Source: an uncultured Schlesneria sp. (lineage in GTDB: Bacteria; Planctomycetota; Planctomycetia; Planctomycetales; Planctomycetaceae). From it: DNA of 64,000 nt. The stretch is taken from the NCBI GenBank assembly GCA_903858935.1, contig CAIOKO010000180.1, forward strand, positions 58,052-122,051. Direction: 5' to 3'. A program made the position numbers and the translations under genes. The notes beneath the pieces are model-generated. The model made no database searches and was not told the DNA's origin. It was given only the letters and a program-made list of their open reading frames with translations. This document shows, in pieces, positions 28,278 to 37,809 of this stretch (its first letter is position 1; each line of letters starts with the position of its first letter).

Positions 28278-29329
28278 GTGTTTCGCCCTGTAACCGCGTC
28301 AGCGGGAATACCGTTTTGTCGGGAAAAGGTTTCAGACTGAGTTTTGGTGGGTTTGGGGTTGTCAGCACACAACCAGCCGATCCGGTCAGGAATCGCGATG
28401 TGCGGACCGATGTTCATCGCATCAGCGACAACGTAAAGAGGTCGACCTTTTGATTCTTCGTAGATCTTCGCCACATATTCGCCGATGAGGCCGATAGCAA
28501 CGAGAATGATTCCGTTGAAACACAACTGCAGACAGACGAGTGAACTCCAGGTTTGGTCGGTGTAACTCGAAGTTAAAGCTTCGTAGATCACCTTGAGCGA
28601 ATAAAAAAAGCCAATCATTAAAGTGATCAAGCCGCCGTAAAGACTCAGCTTCAGTGGCAACGCTGAGAAGGACGAAATCGCGGTCCAGGCAAAAGCAGCC
28701 ATTTTCCAAAAAGGATACTTCGACGTCCCTGCCGCTCGCGGAGCTCGATGAAAGGGAATAATTGCTTCCTTTAAGCCAAGCCAGGCAACGATCCCGCGCA
28801 TGAAACGATGCTGCTCGCGAAAACGACGCAACACTTGGACGGCAGCTCGGCTGAACAAACGAAAATCACCCACCTGGGGTTTCAGACGTTTGTCAACGGC
28901 TTTCTGCATCAACGAATAAAACATGGCCGCAGTCGACCGTTTGAAAACCCCTTCTCCGTCGCGCGTGATTCGTTGAGCCGACACCACTTCAAACCCTTGC
29001 TCGAAAGCATGCAGCATCTCAGGCAGAAGTTCTGGTGGATCCTGCAGGTCGGCGTCCATCACGACGACGGCGTCTCCGGAGGCAAAATCAAGTCCGGCGG
29101 TGATCGCAGCCTGATGGCCGAAGTTGCGGCTGAATTCCAGGACTTTGATATGTGAGTTTGCGGCAGCCATTGCGGTCAACTGCTGTCGCGTTCCGTCTTG
29201 GCTGCCGTCGTCAACAAACACAAGTTCATAGTCGTAGTTGATCGACGATAGCACGGGAAGAAGCGAAGCAAGCAACGAAGGAAGGACTGCTTCTTCGTTG
29301 AAAACTGGTATCACGATTGATAGCAACAT
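28274..29329 (-). CDS. Polyprenyl-phosphate glycosyltransferase, GT2 (YkcC/GtrB-like)
   Basis: 351 residues from the ATG ending at 29329, chosen because AGGAAG lies just upstream and MLLSIVIPVFNEE is the family N-terminus. The catalytic GT-A domain (about 1-220) has FVDDGSQDGT, SRNFGHQAAITAGLDFA, and the metal-binding MDADLQDPPE. Two C-terminal membrane helices (about 235-260 and 270-300) lead to GEYVAKIYEESKGRPLY. It should transfer a sugar from a nucleotide sugar to undecaprenyl phosphate at the inner face of the membrane. The downstream acyltransferase overlaps by ATGA and the GT39 gene is upstream, so the three form one operon. Confidence 0.9.
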   Translation of the reverse strand: MLLSIVIPVFNEEAVLPSLLASLLPVLSSINYDYELVFVDDGSQDGTRQQLTAMAAANSHIKVLEFSRNFGHQAAITAGLDFASGDAVVVMDADLQDPPELLPEMLHAFEQGFEVVSAQRITRDGEGVFKRSTAAMFYSLMQKAVDKRLKPQVGDFRLFSRAAVQVLRRFREQHRFMRGIVAWLGLKEAIIPFHRAPRAAGTSKYPFWKMAAFAWTAISSFSALPLKLSLYGGLITLMIGFFYSLKVIYEALTSSYTDQTWSSLVCLQLCFNGIILVAIGLIGEYVAKIYEESKGRPLYVVADAMNIGPHIAIPDRIGWLCADNPKPTKTQSETFSRQNGIPADAVTGRNT

Positions 29330-29471
29330 GATGCTTCCTGAGACGTTTTCAACGTGATATGGAATGTGGTGTAAGGACGTCTGGGCGTGTCGATTCATGA
29401 AAAATAACGAGCAACACTTACGGTCAATGTTTTCTGAATTTACGAAATCAAATTGTACGGAGATGGCTCAA

Positions 29472-31841
29472 TTAAGGTTTGTCGGAGTCTTTGATTGGGC
29501 GGCTGACATTCACTAATCCGGCAGTGGGTCGCAAATCGTACAGTCGTCTTGCTCCTCCCATCGGTCCAAAGCCGCGAGGTGGACCATCCGAGTCCGGAAA
29601 ATTGTCTTCGTGTTGCCAGAGTTTGGAATCAACGACTTCGCCATGTTCGCGAACCCAAGCCATGATCTCGGAATTTCCCATTCCCATCGGTCCTGGGGGC
29701 CCTCCACCCATGGGACTGCCGAGGCCAATTGGCGTTCTCTCTCTGCGAGGCATGATTCCGGGAGGTGGACCTCCACCGCCGGGACCGCCCCCAATCAGTA
29801 CAAACCTCAGTCGTTGATCTTTAACAAGCTCTTCGAACTGTTCTTTTGTGACGACCGGGTCGGCACCCATAAACCCACCAAGTGAGATTGCCGTTTCCCC
29901 GGATTCGATGATTAATGAAGAAACCTCCATACTCGAACTTGCTGCCAATAGGTATTTTTCGCCTTGCCGATTGGCTCGAACAAATTCGAGCAGCTTGGCG
30001 GTTGATTGAGGTGATCCCATCATTGGTGGCATAGGTTGTCGAATTGATTCGGCCCCGGTAAACAAACTGACGTTCGCGACAGGCATCAACGACATTCCAG
30101 GAGCGCAAGTCGTTCCTATGGACCAGATCGCAGGTCCAACAAGAATTGAAGCCAGGCCCAACCCACCACCAAGCTTGCCGCTTCCAATCGATGGCAATCG
30201 ACGACTCAATTCACGCCGGGCAACAATTAGCGTCGTCGCCAGGCAAACAATGCCGAGGAGTATCGGCATCAAACGATATCGAAATTCCGGGTACTGACCG
30301 ATCAGATAAGTCTGCCAGGCTCCTGTCGCAATCAATGCTGTCGGAAATAATGACCGCCGCCAATCGATGAATTCCAGTGTTTTCCCTAGCGCAACGGCAC
30401 CCATCGCTGTTAAGGCTGCAACCGCTGGCCCCATGATGATTGTGTAGTACTCGTGAAAAATTCCCTGGGCAAAACTGAAGACGATCAGATGGGTACCAAG
30501 CCAACCTGACCAAATGAAGATTGCGGTTTTCTGAGGAGTAAAGGGAGGTCGGATCCCTGCTTGCAACAACAAAGCAATGGCTCCAAAGAGGACAAAGGGG
30601 AATAGCCACGTGATTTGTTCGGCAAGTACAGGGCCAGTAAATCGCAGAAAACCGGGTGAGCCACCGAACATGGCAAAACCACGACCGCCGAAACCTCGTC
30701 CCCCTGGTCCGCCAGGAAAAGGGGGGCCAAATCCATCGCCACGAGGACCGCCCGGAAACGGCTGAATGGGCACGCGGGGACCACCGGCATTCATTGGACC
30801 GGCGGCGCCTTCAGGGGCAAGCGAAGGCTTCGGTTCAGCACTTTCTCCCGCCAAAAAATCTGTGTTTGGCTTTTTTTCCTGGTTGGCGTCACCGGCTTCG
30901 TTGTTAAGCGCACGACCAGGAGGTCGCATGGGGATGCCTCCTGGTGGACCTCCTCGACCTCCAGGAGGTCCGAAGTTTCCCGAGCCACCAAATACCCGGC
31001 CTAACCCGTTGTAGCCGAGGGCAAGATCCATCGCTGAGTTATTTCTTGACCCTCCGATATACGGACGATTTGTTTTCGGCACGATTTCCACCGCAAGACA
31101 CCAGGAAAGAGACACGAAAACAAGCACGATAGTCGCCACGAAGAGCTGTTTAGTGCGTTGCATCCAGCTGACGGGTGCTCCAAGAAAATAGGCAAGGTAG
31201 AACGTCGGCAAAACAACGAATGCGGCCAGCATTTTCACATTGAAGCCAAAGCCAACCAGGGCAACACAAGCCATGATCCAGCGCCAATGACCGGTTTCGA
31301 CGGCTCGACTTAGTGCGGCGGCAGCAAGGATCAAAACGAGAGTCAGCATTGAGTCCGGTAAATTGTCACGATCCACAGCGACGCCAATCGGCGTGATCGC
31401 AAGTACTAAACCAGCTAAAAGAGCAGGAAACGGGCCGTGCGATCGACGAACCATACCGTAAAGGACAGCCACAGACGCAATACCCATCAACGCTTGAGGT
31501 GCTAAAAGGCTATACCCGTTAAACCCGAAGACTTTAGCACTAAGTGCCTGCACCCATAGTGCGGCAGGGGGCTTGTCGACGGTCACGAATCCCGCTGGAT
31601 CAAACGAACCAAAAAAGAAATTTGTTCCATTGACGAGCATGCTGCGTACAGCTGCGGCGTAATAGGGATTGCCAGTTCCGTTTTGATCGAGTTTCCACAG
31701 CCGCAACCAAGTTGCAAACATCAAGATGGCAAAAAGAGCGACCATTTCGAGAAATGTTATTCTCTTTTCGGATTGCTGTCCGAGTACGATGGAAGCTGGA
31801 ATCACTTTTTTCGGAGCTTCGTCAATTTCGATGCTGGACAT
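29472..31841 (-). CDS. GT39/ArnT-like membrane glycosyltransferase with Gly/Pro insert (YkcB-like)
   Basis: 789 residues. The N-terminus holds a GT39-like multi-helix domain (about 30-255) with WLRLWKLDQNGTGNPYYAAAVRSM and DRDNLPDSML. An extracytoplasmic insert of about 115 residues (285-398) is dominated by G, P and R. More helices follow (about 405-570). A C-terminal soluble domain has LGGFMGADPVVTKEQFEELV, a second Gly/Pro-rich loop, and NSEIMAWVREHGEVV, as in YkcB-type mannosyltransferase-like proteins. It should use the lipid-linked sugar made by the adjacent GT2 to glycosylate an extracytoplasmic acceptor. It is the first gene of the leftward operon. Confidence 0.86.
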   Translation of the reverse strand: MSSIEIDEAPKKVIPASIVLGQQSEKRITFLEMVALFAILMFATWLRLWKLDQNGTGNPYYAAAVRSMLVNGTNFFFGSFDPAGFVTVDKPPAALWVQALSAKVFGFNGYSLLAPQALMGIASVAVLYGMVRRSHGPFPALLAGLVLAITPIGVAVDRDNLPDSMLTLVLILAAAALSRAVETGHWRWIMACVALVGFGFNVKMLAAFVVLPTFYLAYFLGAPVSWMQRTKQLFVATIVLVFVSLSWCLAVEIVPKTNRPYIGGSRNNSAMDLALGYNGLGRVFGGSGNFGPPGGRGGPPGGIPMRPPGRALNNEAGDANQEKKPNTDFLAGESAEPKPSLAPEGAAGPMNAGGPRVPIQPFPGGPRGDGFGPPFPGGPGGRGFGGRGFAMFGGSPGFLRFTGPVLAEQITWLFPFVLFGAIALLLQAGIRPPFTPQKTAIFIWSGWLGTHLIVFSFAQGIFHEYYTIIMGPAVAALTAMGAVALGKTLEFIDWRRSLFPTALIATGAWQTYLIGQYPEFRYRLMPILLGIVCLATTLIVARRELSRRLPSIGSGKLGGGLGLASILVGPAIWSIGTTCAPGMSLMPVANVSLFTGAESIRQPMPPMMGSPQSTAKLLEFVRANRQGEKYLLAASSSMEVSSLIIESGETAISLGGFMGADPVVTKEQFEELVKDQRLRFVLIGGGPGGGGPPPGIMPRRERTPIGLGSPMGGGPPGPMGMGNSEIMAWVREHGEVVDSKLWQHEDNFPDSDGPPRGFGPMGGARRLYDLRPTAGLVNVSRPIKDSDKP

Positions 31842-32417
31842 TGATTGTTCAATCCACTTCCTGCGGTTAAATCATAACTCAGACGAGATGGCTTTTTCGC
31901 GTGACCATGTACCGGACAAGTCACGAAGAGAGCACCAATACCGCCGCAAAAAATGAATTGAGTCGAAATGGGGTGAAAACGGTATGTCATGGTCGTCACC
32001 GAACGATTTCCCGCAAGAAATTCGTGCTGATGCGGGGTGATCCAAGTCACATTTCAGAAAACTGCTTAAAAATTAGCGAAAATCTTTGCGTTGCAGTTTC
32101 TCTCGCGGGAACATAGAATTTCCGACCCAATCAAGCTTTCCTGATTTCGATTTGAATTTCCGTCGATTGATGGCTGTCACGGTCGAAGTCGCGTTTGTTT
32201 GGACGAGTATTTCGTTGATTTGCTGCAGAACGAATATTCGGTTGAGGGTCGAAGTACCCTCCTCACCGTTGGGATTAAAGAAATTCTGAACCGAAGCGAG
32301 GACACTTCAGCGCAGAGCTTGAAGTTCCTCAGGTTCGCATTTACACTGAAGAGTTCCGGACCCGAGCCGTTGGAGCCGTCTGGAAATTGCGAAAATTGAG
32401 AAGACACAGGTAAAAGT
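31842..32417. other. Divergent region upstream of the str operon
   Basis: 576 bp between the GT39 gene (leftward) and rpsL (rightward). It contains an AT-rich stretch with the best vegetative promoter match at 32091-32119. That leaves a leader of about 290 nt before rpsL with no obvious ORF. No RNA gene is recognised. Confidence 0.55.
32091..32119 (+). promoter_or_regulatory. Candidate str-operon promoter
   Basis: TTGCAG, 17 bp, TAGAAT, preceded by an AT-rich stretch (about 32060-32090) that could act as an UP element. It reads toward rpsL with a leader of about 290 nt, long enough for leader-based control. Confidence 0.45.
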
Positions 32418-32789
32418 ATGCCGACGATCAATCAACTGATTCGGAAACCGCGGAAGCATCAGCCAGTTCGCACCAAAACACCGGTGCTGGAAGGTTGTCC
32501 GCAAAAACGCGGCGTCTGCCTGTTGGTCAAGACGGTAACACCGAAGAAGCCGAACTCCGCTTTGCGAAAGGTGGCTCGTGTTCGCTTGTCAAACGGCAAG
32601 GAAATCACGGCTTACATTCCCGGTGAAGGCCACAACCTGCAGGAACACTCGATTGTCCTGGTTCGAGGTGGTCGTGTTCGCGACTTGCCAGGGGTTCGTT
32701 ACAAGATTATTCGAGGTGTGCTGGATACACTCGGTGTTGCCAAGCGTATGCAGGCTCGAAGCCGGTACGGTGCAAAGCGGCCGAAATAA
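32418..32789 (+). CDS. rpsL: 30S ribosomal protein S12
   Basis: 123 residues, complete. It helps form the decoding centre. The near-invariant [19 protein letters not shown] and the segment [23 protein letters not shown] are present; Lys/Pro residues of these loops are the classic streptomycin-resistance sites and look wild-type. AGGT precedes the ATG at normal spacing. It is the first gene of the str-type group, 152 bp before rpsG. Confidence 0.98.
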   Translation: MPTINQLIRKPRKHQPVRTKTPVLEGCPQKRGVCLLVKTVTPKKPNSALRKVARVRLSNGKEITAYIPGEGHNLQEHSIVLVRGGRVRDLPGVRYKIIRGVLDTLGVAKRMQARSRYGAKRPK

Positions 32790-32941
32790 AACGATGGTGT
32801 CAGGACGGTCTGCTTCTCATCAAATCCAAGCAGGCCCAAGTGTTTTTTGATGGATGTGTTGTTCTGGAGTGAGTTGAGTCTGAGTCGGGCGTTGGGGCTC
32901 CTCGGTTTGCTCACTGAATTTCTGCTGAAGAAGACTTTAAG

Positions 32942-33415
32942 ATGGCCGACAAATTTACCTGTAGTCGAACGCACCTCAAGCCAGATCCTCGATATGGTTC
33001 GAAGCTCGCGTCAAAGTTCATCAATTGCTTGATGCACGATGGGAAGAAGAGCGTTGCACAGCGTTCGTTCTACAACGCGATGGATCTGATTTCGGAAAAA
33101 ATTCCGGACAAAGAGCCGATCGAAATCTTCACGGTCGCTGTTGAGAACTGTCGCCCGTCACTTGAAGTCAAGTCCAAGCGAGTCGGTGGTGCGAACTACC
33201 AAGTACCAACACCGGTCAACTCCAAGCGTCAACAGACCTTGGCAATTCGTTGGATTCTAGAAGTCTGTCGCGACAAAAAGGGGCGTCCAATGGATCGTCG
33301 CCTGGCAGAAGAATTGATGGCGGCCTACCGTCGCGAAGGAGCAGCCATCACCAAGCGCGAAAACGTCCACCGAATGGCCGACGCAAACAAGGCCTTTGCC
33401 CACTTTGCGTGGTAA
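32942..33415 (+). CDS. rpsG: 30S ribosomal protein S7
   Basis: 157 residues, the usual length. S7 nucleates the 30S head. It is recognised from [47 protein letters not shown] and the C-terminal [17 protein letters not shown]. The gap of about 150 bp after rpsL is larger than in E. coli. A strong terminator 70 bp downstream separates rpsG from the EF-G gene. Confidence 0.98.
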   Translation: MADKFTCSRTHLKPDPRYGSKLASKFINCLMHDGKKSVAQRSFYNAMDLISEKIPDKEPIEIFTVAVENCRPSLEVKSKRVGGANYQVPTPVNSKRQQTLAIRWILEVCRDKKGRPMDRRLAEELMAAYRREGAAITKRENVHRMADANKAFAHFAW

Positions 33416-33483
33416 CGTTTGGGATTTGACTCATGCCTGCAGTCGGCCCACATTGCGGTCCGTCTCGACATCATTGAATTAAC

Positions 33484-33516
33484 AAGACCCGGTATCTCGC
33501 GATGCCGGGTCTTTTG
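33484..33516 (+). terminator. Rho-independent terminator after rpsG
   Basis: A 12-bp stem (33484-33495 with 33502-33513, one G-T wobble) and a 6-nt loop run into a short T run. It lies between rpsG and the EF-G gene, so the latter may need readthrough or its own promoter. Confidence 0.88.
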
Positions 33517-33620
33517 TGTTGAAATCAAGGTGTCTCCCCAAGTCGTGTGACTACGCTATAGCGACTACCCCAGCATCTGCGACTCCTCGAAAACGCGTTA
33601 CCTCCTCTGGCGAAAAAGAC

Positions 33621-35699
33621 ATGACCAGTACGATCGATAAAATTCGAAACATTGGAATTATCGCCCATATCGACGCGGGCAAGACCACAACGACAGAGCG
33701 AATTCTCTTCTACGCCGGGGCAACCCACCGCATGGGAGATGTTGACGACGGCACGACGGTTACAGACTTTGATCCTGAAGAGGCAGCCCGAGGCATCACT
33801 ATCTACTCAGCAGCGATCTCATGCACCTGGCTGGGACATGTGGTGAATATCATCGACACGCCAGGGCACGTCGACTTCACTGCGGAAGTCGAGCGAAGCC
33901 TTCGCGTCTTGGACGGCGGTGTCGTTGTCTTCAGCGCCGTCGAGGGCGTTGAGGCTCAAAGCGAGACGGTCTGGCGACAAGCGGACCGCTATCACGTTCC
34001 GAGAGTCTGTTTTATTAACAAGATGGACCGGATTGGAGCCGGGTTTGACCGTGTCTTCGATCAGATTAAAAATCGCTTACACGCAAATCCTGTCGCGCTG
34101 CAAATTCCGATCGGAGAAGGGCCGATTGAGCGACCTGGAGGATTCTGCGGGATCATCGACCTGATCGAAATGAAAGCACTTTATTTCAGTGGCGATCGAC
34201 AAGGTCGCGAAATACGCGTTGAGCCAATCCCTGAGACAGAAGTCGACCGAGCCACAGAGTGGCGTTCACGCCTGATCGATTCGATTGCGCTGCTGGACGA
34301 CGAGGCTTTTGCCATTTTTGATGAAACAGGTGATTTACCGCCTGAACAGATCATCCGAGTCGTTCGTCAGGCTGTAATTTCATGCCATTTGCAGCCTGTT
34401 CTTTGCGGTGCGTCAAAGGATTATGTTGGCGTCCAGCCGATTCTGGATGCGGTAGTTCGATACCTTCCGAGCCCTGCGGATATACCACCCGTTAAAGGAA
34501 GAAACCCGAGCCCAAAAAAGGTTCAGGAAGAAGTTCGAAAGCCGTCAGACAAAGAGCCCTTTTGTGGCCTCGTCTTCAAGATTCATATTGATGAGCATAC
34601 AGAACTGTATTTCATTCGAATTTATTCCGGAATATTGAAAAGCCGCTCCCGCTTGTTGAATCCGAGAACCGGCGCCAAAGAGCTGGTCAGTCAACTTTGG
34701 CGAATCCAGGCAGATTCACGTGAGAAGCTCGACGAAGCGTCGGCCGGCGACATCGTCGGACTGGTTGGGCCGAAGGATTCCGTAACCGGAGATACCTTGT
34801 GTGACCCATTGCACGGAATCCTGCTGGAGTCAATTACGTTTCCCGAATCGGTCATTTCGATGGCAATTGAGCCCGAAAGCAGCGCCGACCGAAAGAAGTT
34901 GGATGAGGTCTTAACGTTAATGGCGAAGCAGGACCCAACTTTTACCAGAAACCCGAGTGAAGAGACCGGCCAAACAATTATTAGTGGCATGGGCGAGCTT
35001 CATCTTGAAATCATCAGCAAAAGAATCGAGCGGGATTTCAAGCTGAAAATCAGGACTCATCGGCCTCGCGTGACCTACCGCGAAAGCGTCTGCAAGGCGG
35101 CTGACGCGGAAGGACGAATCGAGCGACAGATTGCAGGCGGCAATCAGTTCGCGGCAGTTCGGATTCGTATTGAACCAACATCAAAGTCACTGCCGGCCAC
35201 TGTGATTAATTCTTTGAAGCCCGGAGATTTACCGGAAGACCTGCAGTCAACACTCATTCGTGCACTTAAGGAGCAGCTTGGCGGGAGTGGTGCGGTCGGT
35301 TATCCGCTGCACGACCTGCAAGTAACTGTCTTAAGCGCGGAATTCCGGGACGGCGAGACGACCGAGGGAGCAATTCAGTATGCCGCCGCTATGGCATTCC
35401 GCCAAGCTCTTGAGAAGGCCGGAACCTTACTACTTGAGCCAATCATGAAGCTCGAAGTTGTTACACCTGAAGGATTTGTTGGCAACGTTTCAGCAGACTT
35501 GAATTCGCGTCGAGCCATTATCGTGAATACGGAAGTACGAGGTAATCTCGTCGTGATTGACGCAGAAGCACCGCTGGCAACGATGTTTGGATATTCGAAT
35601 GACGTGCGAAGCCTGTCACAAGGACGGGCATCGTATTCGATGGAACCGTTACGATTTAGCGAAGCTCCGGCTCGCGTTTTAAAGGAAATGTTGGGATGA
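33621..35699 (+). CDS. fusA: Elongation factor G-like translational GTPase
   Basis: 692 residues from the ATG at 33621; the longer open frame adds 35 residues with no EF-G match and runs into the terminator. EF-G domains I-V are all present: AHIDAGKTTTTERILFYAG, DTPGHVDFTAEVERSLRVLDG, NKMDRIGAGFD, domain III ISGMGELHLEIISKRIERDF, and the C-terminal MFGYSNDVRSLSQGRASYSMEP. In switch I the usual ERGITITSAA is replaced by ARGITIYSAA. It occupies the fusA slot of the str operon but could be one of two EF-G paralogues, with translocation and recycling split between them as in spirochaetes and some planctomycetes. Confidence 0.93.
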   Translation: MTSTIDKIRNIGIIAHIDAGKTTTTERILFYAGATHRMGDVDDGTTVTDFDPEEAARGITIYSAAISCTWLGHVVNIIDTPGHVDFTAEVERSLRVLDGGVVVFSAVEGVEAQSETVWRQADRYHVPRVCFINKMDRIGAGFDRVFDQIKNRLHANPVALQIPIGEGPIERPGGFCGIIDLIEMKALYFSGDRQGREIRVEPIPETEVDRATEWRSRLIDSIALLDDEAFAIFDETGDLPPEQIIRVVRQAVISCHLQPVLCGASKDYVGVQPILDAVVRYLPSPADIPPVKGRNPSPKKVQEEVRKPSDKEPFCGLVFKIHIDEHTELYFIRIYSGILKSRSRLLNPRTGAKELVSQLWRIQADSREKLDEASAGDIVGLVGPKDSVTGDTLCDPLHGILLESITFPESVISMAIEPESSADRKKLDEVLTLMAKQDPTFTRNPSEETGQTIISGMGELHLEIISKRIERDFKLKIRTHRPRVTYRESVCKAADAEGRIERQIAGGNQFAAVRIRIEPTSKSLPATVINSLKPGDLPEDLQSTLIRALKEQLGGSGAVGYPLHDLQVTVLSAEFRDGETTEGAIQYAAAMAFRQALEKAGTLLLEPIMKLEVVTPEGFVGNVSADLNSRRAIIVNTEVRGNLVVIDAEAPLATMFGYSNDVRSLSQGRASYSMEPLRFSEAPARVLKEMLG

Positions 35700-35777
35700 A
35701 ACACGAAATGAATTGCCGATTGGCCGCTAACTTTTGGTCAGTCCCAACAAAATCATTGAGAAACGTCAATCCCTTCG

Positions 35778-35806
35778 TTGACAATGTTCACCGACAACAA
35801 TAGTAT
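35778..35806 (+). promoter_or_regulatory. Candidate S10-operon promoter
   Basis: TTGACA (perfect -35), 17 bp, TAGTAT, located in the 276-bp gap between the EF-G gene and rpsJ. It leaves a leader of about 165 nt. It is the best vegetative promoter match seen in the window. Confidence 0.6.
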
Positions 35807-35975
35807 CTCCGATCCCCCGCCGCATGGTCGCCACGCAGACGCTGTTTACAGTGTTGAAAGTCAAGGGTGGCTGAACAATGCTTAATGTTGTGGGGCATCC
35901 AGTCGCAGGCGTCGATCTGCGGCAGGGGAAGATCAACCTCAATTTTCACCAGCGTGTGTGTACAGGAAGTTTCGA

Positions 35976-36302
35976 GTGAGCGCCAATAAACAAGATCGAA
36001 TTCGGATACGGATGGAAGCCTATGATCATTCCGTGCTGGATCAATCGGCCGCCGAAATTGTGGACACCGCGAAAAGAACGGGTGCGGTTGTGCATGGGCC
36101 GGTTCCGTTGCCAACTCGGATCGAGCGGTACACGGTTTTGAGAAGTCCGCATATTGATAAGAAGTCTCGTGAACAATTCGAGATACGCACACACAAGCGA
36201 TTGATCGACATCATTCAGCCCACGGGCAAGACTGTCGACGCGCTTAATAAGTTGTCATTGCCCGCCGGAGTGGACGTCAAGATTAAAGCGTCCGCTGGTT
36301 AG
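35976..36302 (+). CDS. rpsJ: 30S ribosomal protein S10
   Basis: 108 residues from the GTG at 35976, which has AGGAAG seven bases upstream; a GTG six codons earlier is less well placed. S10 belongs to the 30S head and also serves transcription antitermination as NusE. Recognised from [64 protein letters not shown] and the C-terminal [12 protein letters not shown]. First gene of the S10 cluster; no tuf gene precedes it. Confidence 0.97.
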   Translation: MSANKQDRIRIRMEAYDHSVLDQSAAEIVDTAKRTGAVVHGPVPLPTRIERYTVLRSPHIDKKSREQFEIRTHKRLIDIIQPTGKTVDALNKLSLPAGVDVKIKASAG

Positions 36303-36339
36303 GTTGGCCGAGGTTGTCGGTGTTCAGGTTGATTGTTGT

Positions 36340-36359
36340 CCGCTGAATTTACTCAGCGG
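36340..36359 (+). other. Small stem-loop in the rpsJ-rplC gap
   Basis: A 7-bp perfect stem (36340-36346 with 36353-36359) and a 6-nt loop about 55 bp before rplC, with no T run after it. It could pause or stabilise the mRNA. Confidence 0.35.
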
Positions 36360-36412
36360 CTCTTGCGAAGATCGGCTCGGCTGATTTTCGATAACAGAGA
36401 GGGTTTTTTGTC

Positions 36413-37084
36413 ATGGCTGTTGGCTTGCTTGGTTGCAAGGTGGGGATGACTCAGGTTTATGATGCCGCAGGGGCTGAAATCCCTGTGACCGTCATCAAGG
36501 CTGGTCCCTGCGCTCTGCTGCAGGTGAGAACGCAAGAGAAGGACGGCTACGAGGCTGTTCAGTTGGGGTTTGGTGCCAAGCCGCGGCGGTTGTGTTCTCA
36601 ATCTGAGTCTGGTCACGTCGCTGGGTTGTTGCCAGGGTTCATTGAGAAATCGGTTCTCGCAGATGGTGATGGATCCTTCCGATTTATCCGCGAGTTTCGA
36701 TTGAGTGCTGGTGACGCGAAGCCTGACGTTGGCGATGTTATGACCGTAGCGTCCTTCGAAGGCGTTGCTCACATCGACATCACTGGTATTTCTAAGGGTC
36801 GAGGTTTTGCTGGTGTGATGAAACGCCACAATTTTGGCGGCGTTTGTGCCAGTCACGGCGTAAAAAAGGTTCACCGTTCTGGTGGGTCAACTGGTCAAAG
36901 CACTGACCCCGGCAAGGTCTTTAAGGGAACGAAAATGCCTGGTCGAATGGGCGGCAAGCAGTCAACTGTTCGACGGCAAAAGCTTGTTTCAATTGATGCC
37001 GAAAAAAACCTGATGTTGGTTCGGGGTGCTGTCCCAGGGTTCTCGGGTGGTTATATCACAATCCGCCCGACAAATTGCCACTGA
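36413..37084 (+). CDS. rplC: 50S ribosomal protein L3
   Basis: 223 residues, the normal bacterial length. L3 starts 50S assembly near the peptidyl transferase centre. Start MAVGLLGCKVGMTQVYD is family-typical and follows GAGAGGG. The internal loop FKGTKMPGRMGGKQSTVRRQKLVSID and GRGFAGVMKRHNFGG (with the Gln/His-rich tip) are present. Followed by rplD after 34 bp. Confidence 0.98.
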   Translation: MAVGLLGCKVGMTQVYDAAGAEIPVTVIKAGPCALLQVRTQEKDGYEAVQLGFGAKPRRLCSQSESGHVAGLLPGFIEKSVLADGDGSFRFIREFRLSAGDAKPDVGDVMTVASFEGVAHIDITGISKGRGFAGVMKRHNFGGVCASHGVKKVHRSGGSTGQSTDPGKVFKGTKMPGRMGGKQSTVRRQKLVSIDAEKNLMLVRGAVPGFSGGYITIRPTNCH

Positions 37085-37118
37085 TCGCTATTGACGGAAA
37101 TAAGACAGGGTTATCGAT

Positions 37119-37739
37119 ATGCATACGTTGCCAGTGTATTCACAAGCCGGCGAGCCTACTGGTGAGTCGTTTTCGTTGGATTTGGCTAAGATTGCCGACG
37201 GTGTCAACAAGGTTCTGCTGCATGACGCCGTCGTGATGTATCAGGCTAATCTTCGCGTTGGTACCGCAAAGACGAAGACTCGCGCTGAAGTCTCTGGAAG
37301 CGGCAAGAAGATGTACAAGCAGAAAGGTACCGGTAACGCCCGAATGGGGAATAAACGAACCCCTGTACGACGTGGTGGCGGCCACTGCTTTGCGAAGCGC
37401 CCGAAAGACTGGGGATATCGGATGCCTGCAAAGGCACTGAAGCTGGCGACTCGGATGGCCATTCTGTCGAAGTTTGTTGATGATCAAGTGACGGTTGTAG
37501 ATTCGATTCAGTTGGAAGCACCAAAAACGAGTGCGATTTCAAAAATGGTCACCACTCTGGCTCCAAATCAGTCGTGCTTGATCGCGATTGACCGTCATGA
37601 TCCAGTTGTTTGGAAGTCGTGTCGTAACATTCAGCGTTTGTCAGTGTTTCCATGCGATGACCTGAATGCACTGAGTGTGCTGAGTCGAAAGCGATTTGTG
37701 ATTACGAAGGCGGCTCTCAGTCGATTGCTGGCTCGTTAA
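37119..37739 (+). CDS. rplD: 50S ribosomal protein L4
   Basis: 206 residues. It lines the exit tunnel through its extended loop, visible as RAEVSGSGKKMYKQKGTGNARMG with KRTPVRRGGGHCFAKRPKDWGYRMPAKA. In E. coli L4 represses this operon; whether that holds here cannot be read from the leader. The C-terminal half (about 140-206) is more divergent than the loop. Confidence 0.97.
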   Translation: MHTLPVYSQAGEPTGESFSLDLAKIADGVNKVLLHDAVVMYQANLRVGTAKTKTRAEVSGSGKKMYKQKGTGNARMGNKRTPVRRGGGHCFAKRPKDWGYRMPAKALKLATRMAILSKFVDDQVTVVDSIQLEAPKTSAISKMVTTLAPNQSCLIAIDRHDPVVWKSCRNIQRLSVFPCDDLNALSVLSRKRFVITKAALSRLLAR

Positions 37740-37809
37740 GGATCCTGTTCGTTTTCGATCATACAGCAGTTCGTTTCAGGGCGACGTTAAAGAGTTGGGA
37801 AGGCGTATC

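Noticed and set aside
31901..32399. Several short open frames upstream of rpsL
   Set aside because: They lie in the promoter and leader region, without ribosome binding sites or family features.
33516..33620. 35-residue N-terminal extension of EF-G
   Set aside because: It begins in the rpsG terminator and shows no EF-G similarity; the ATG at 33621 is the family start.
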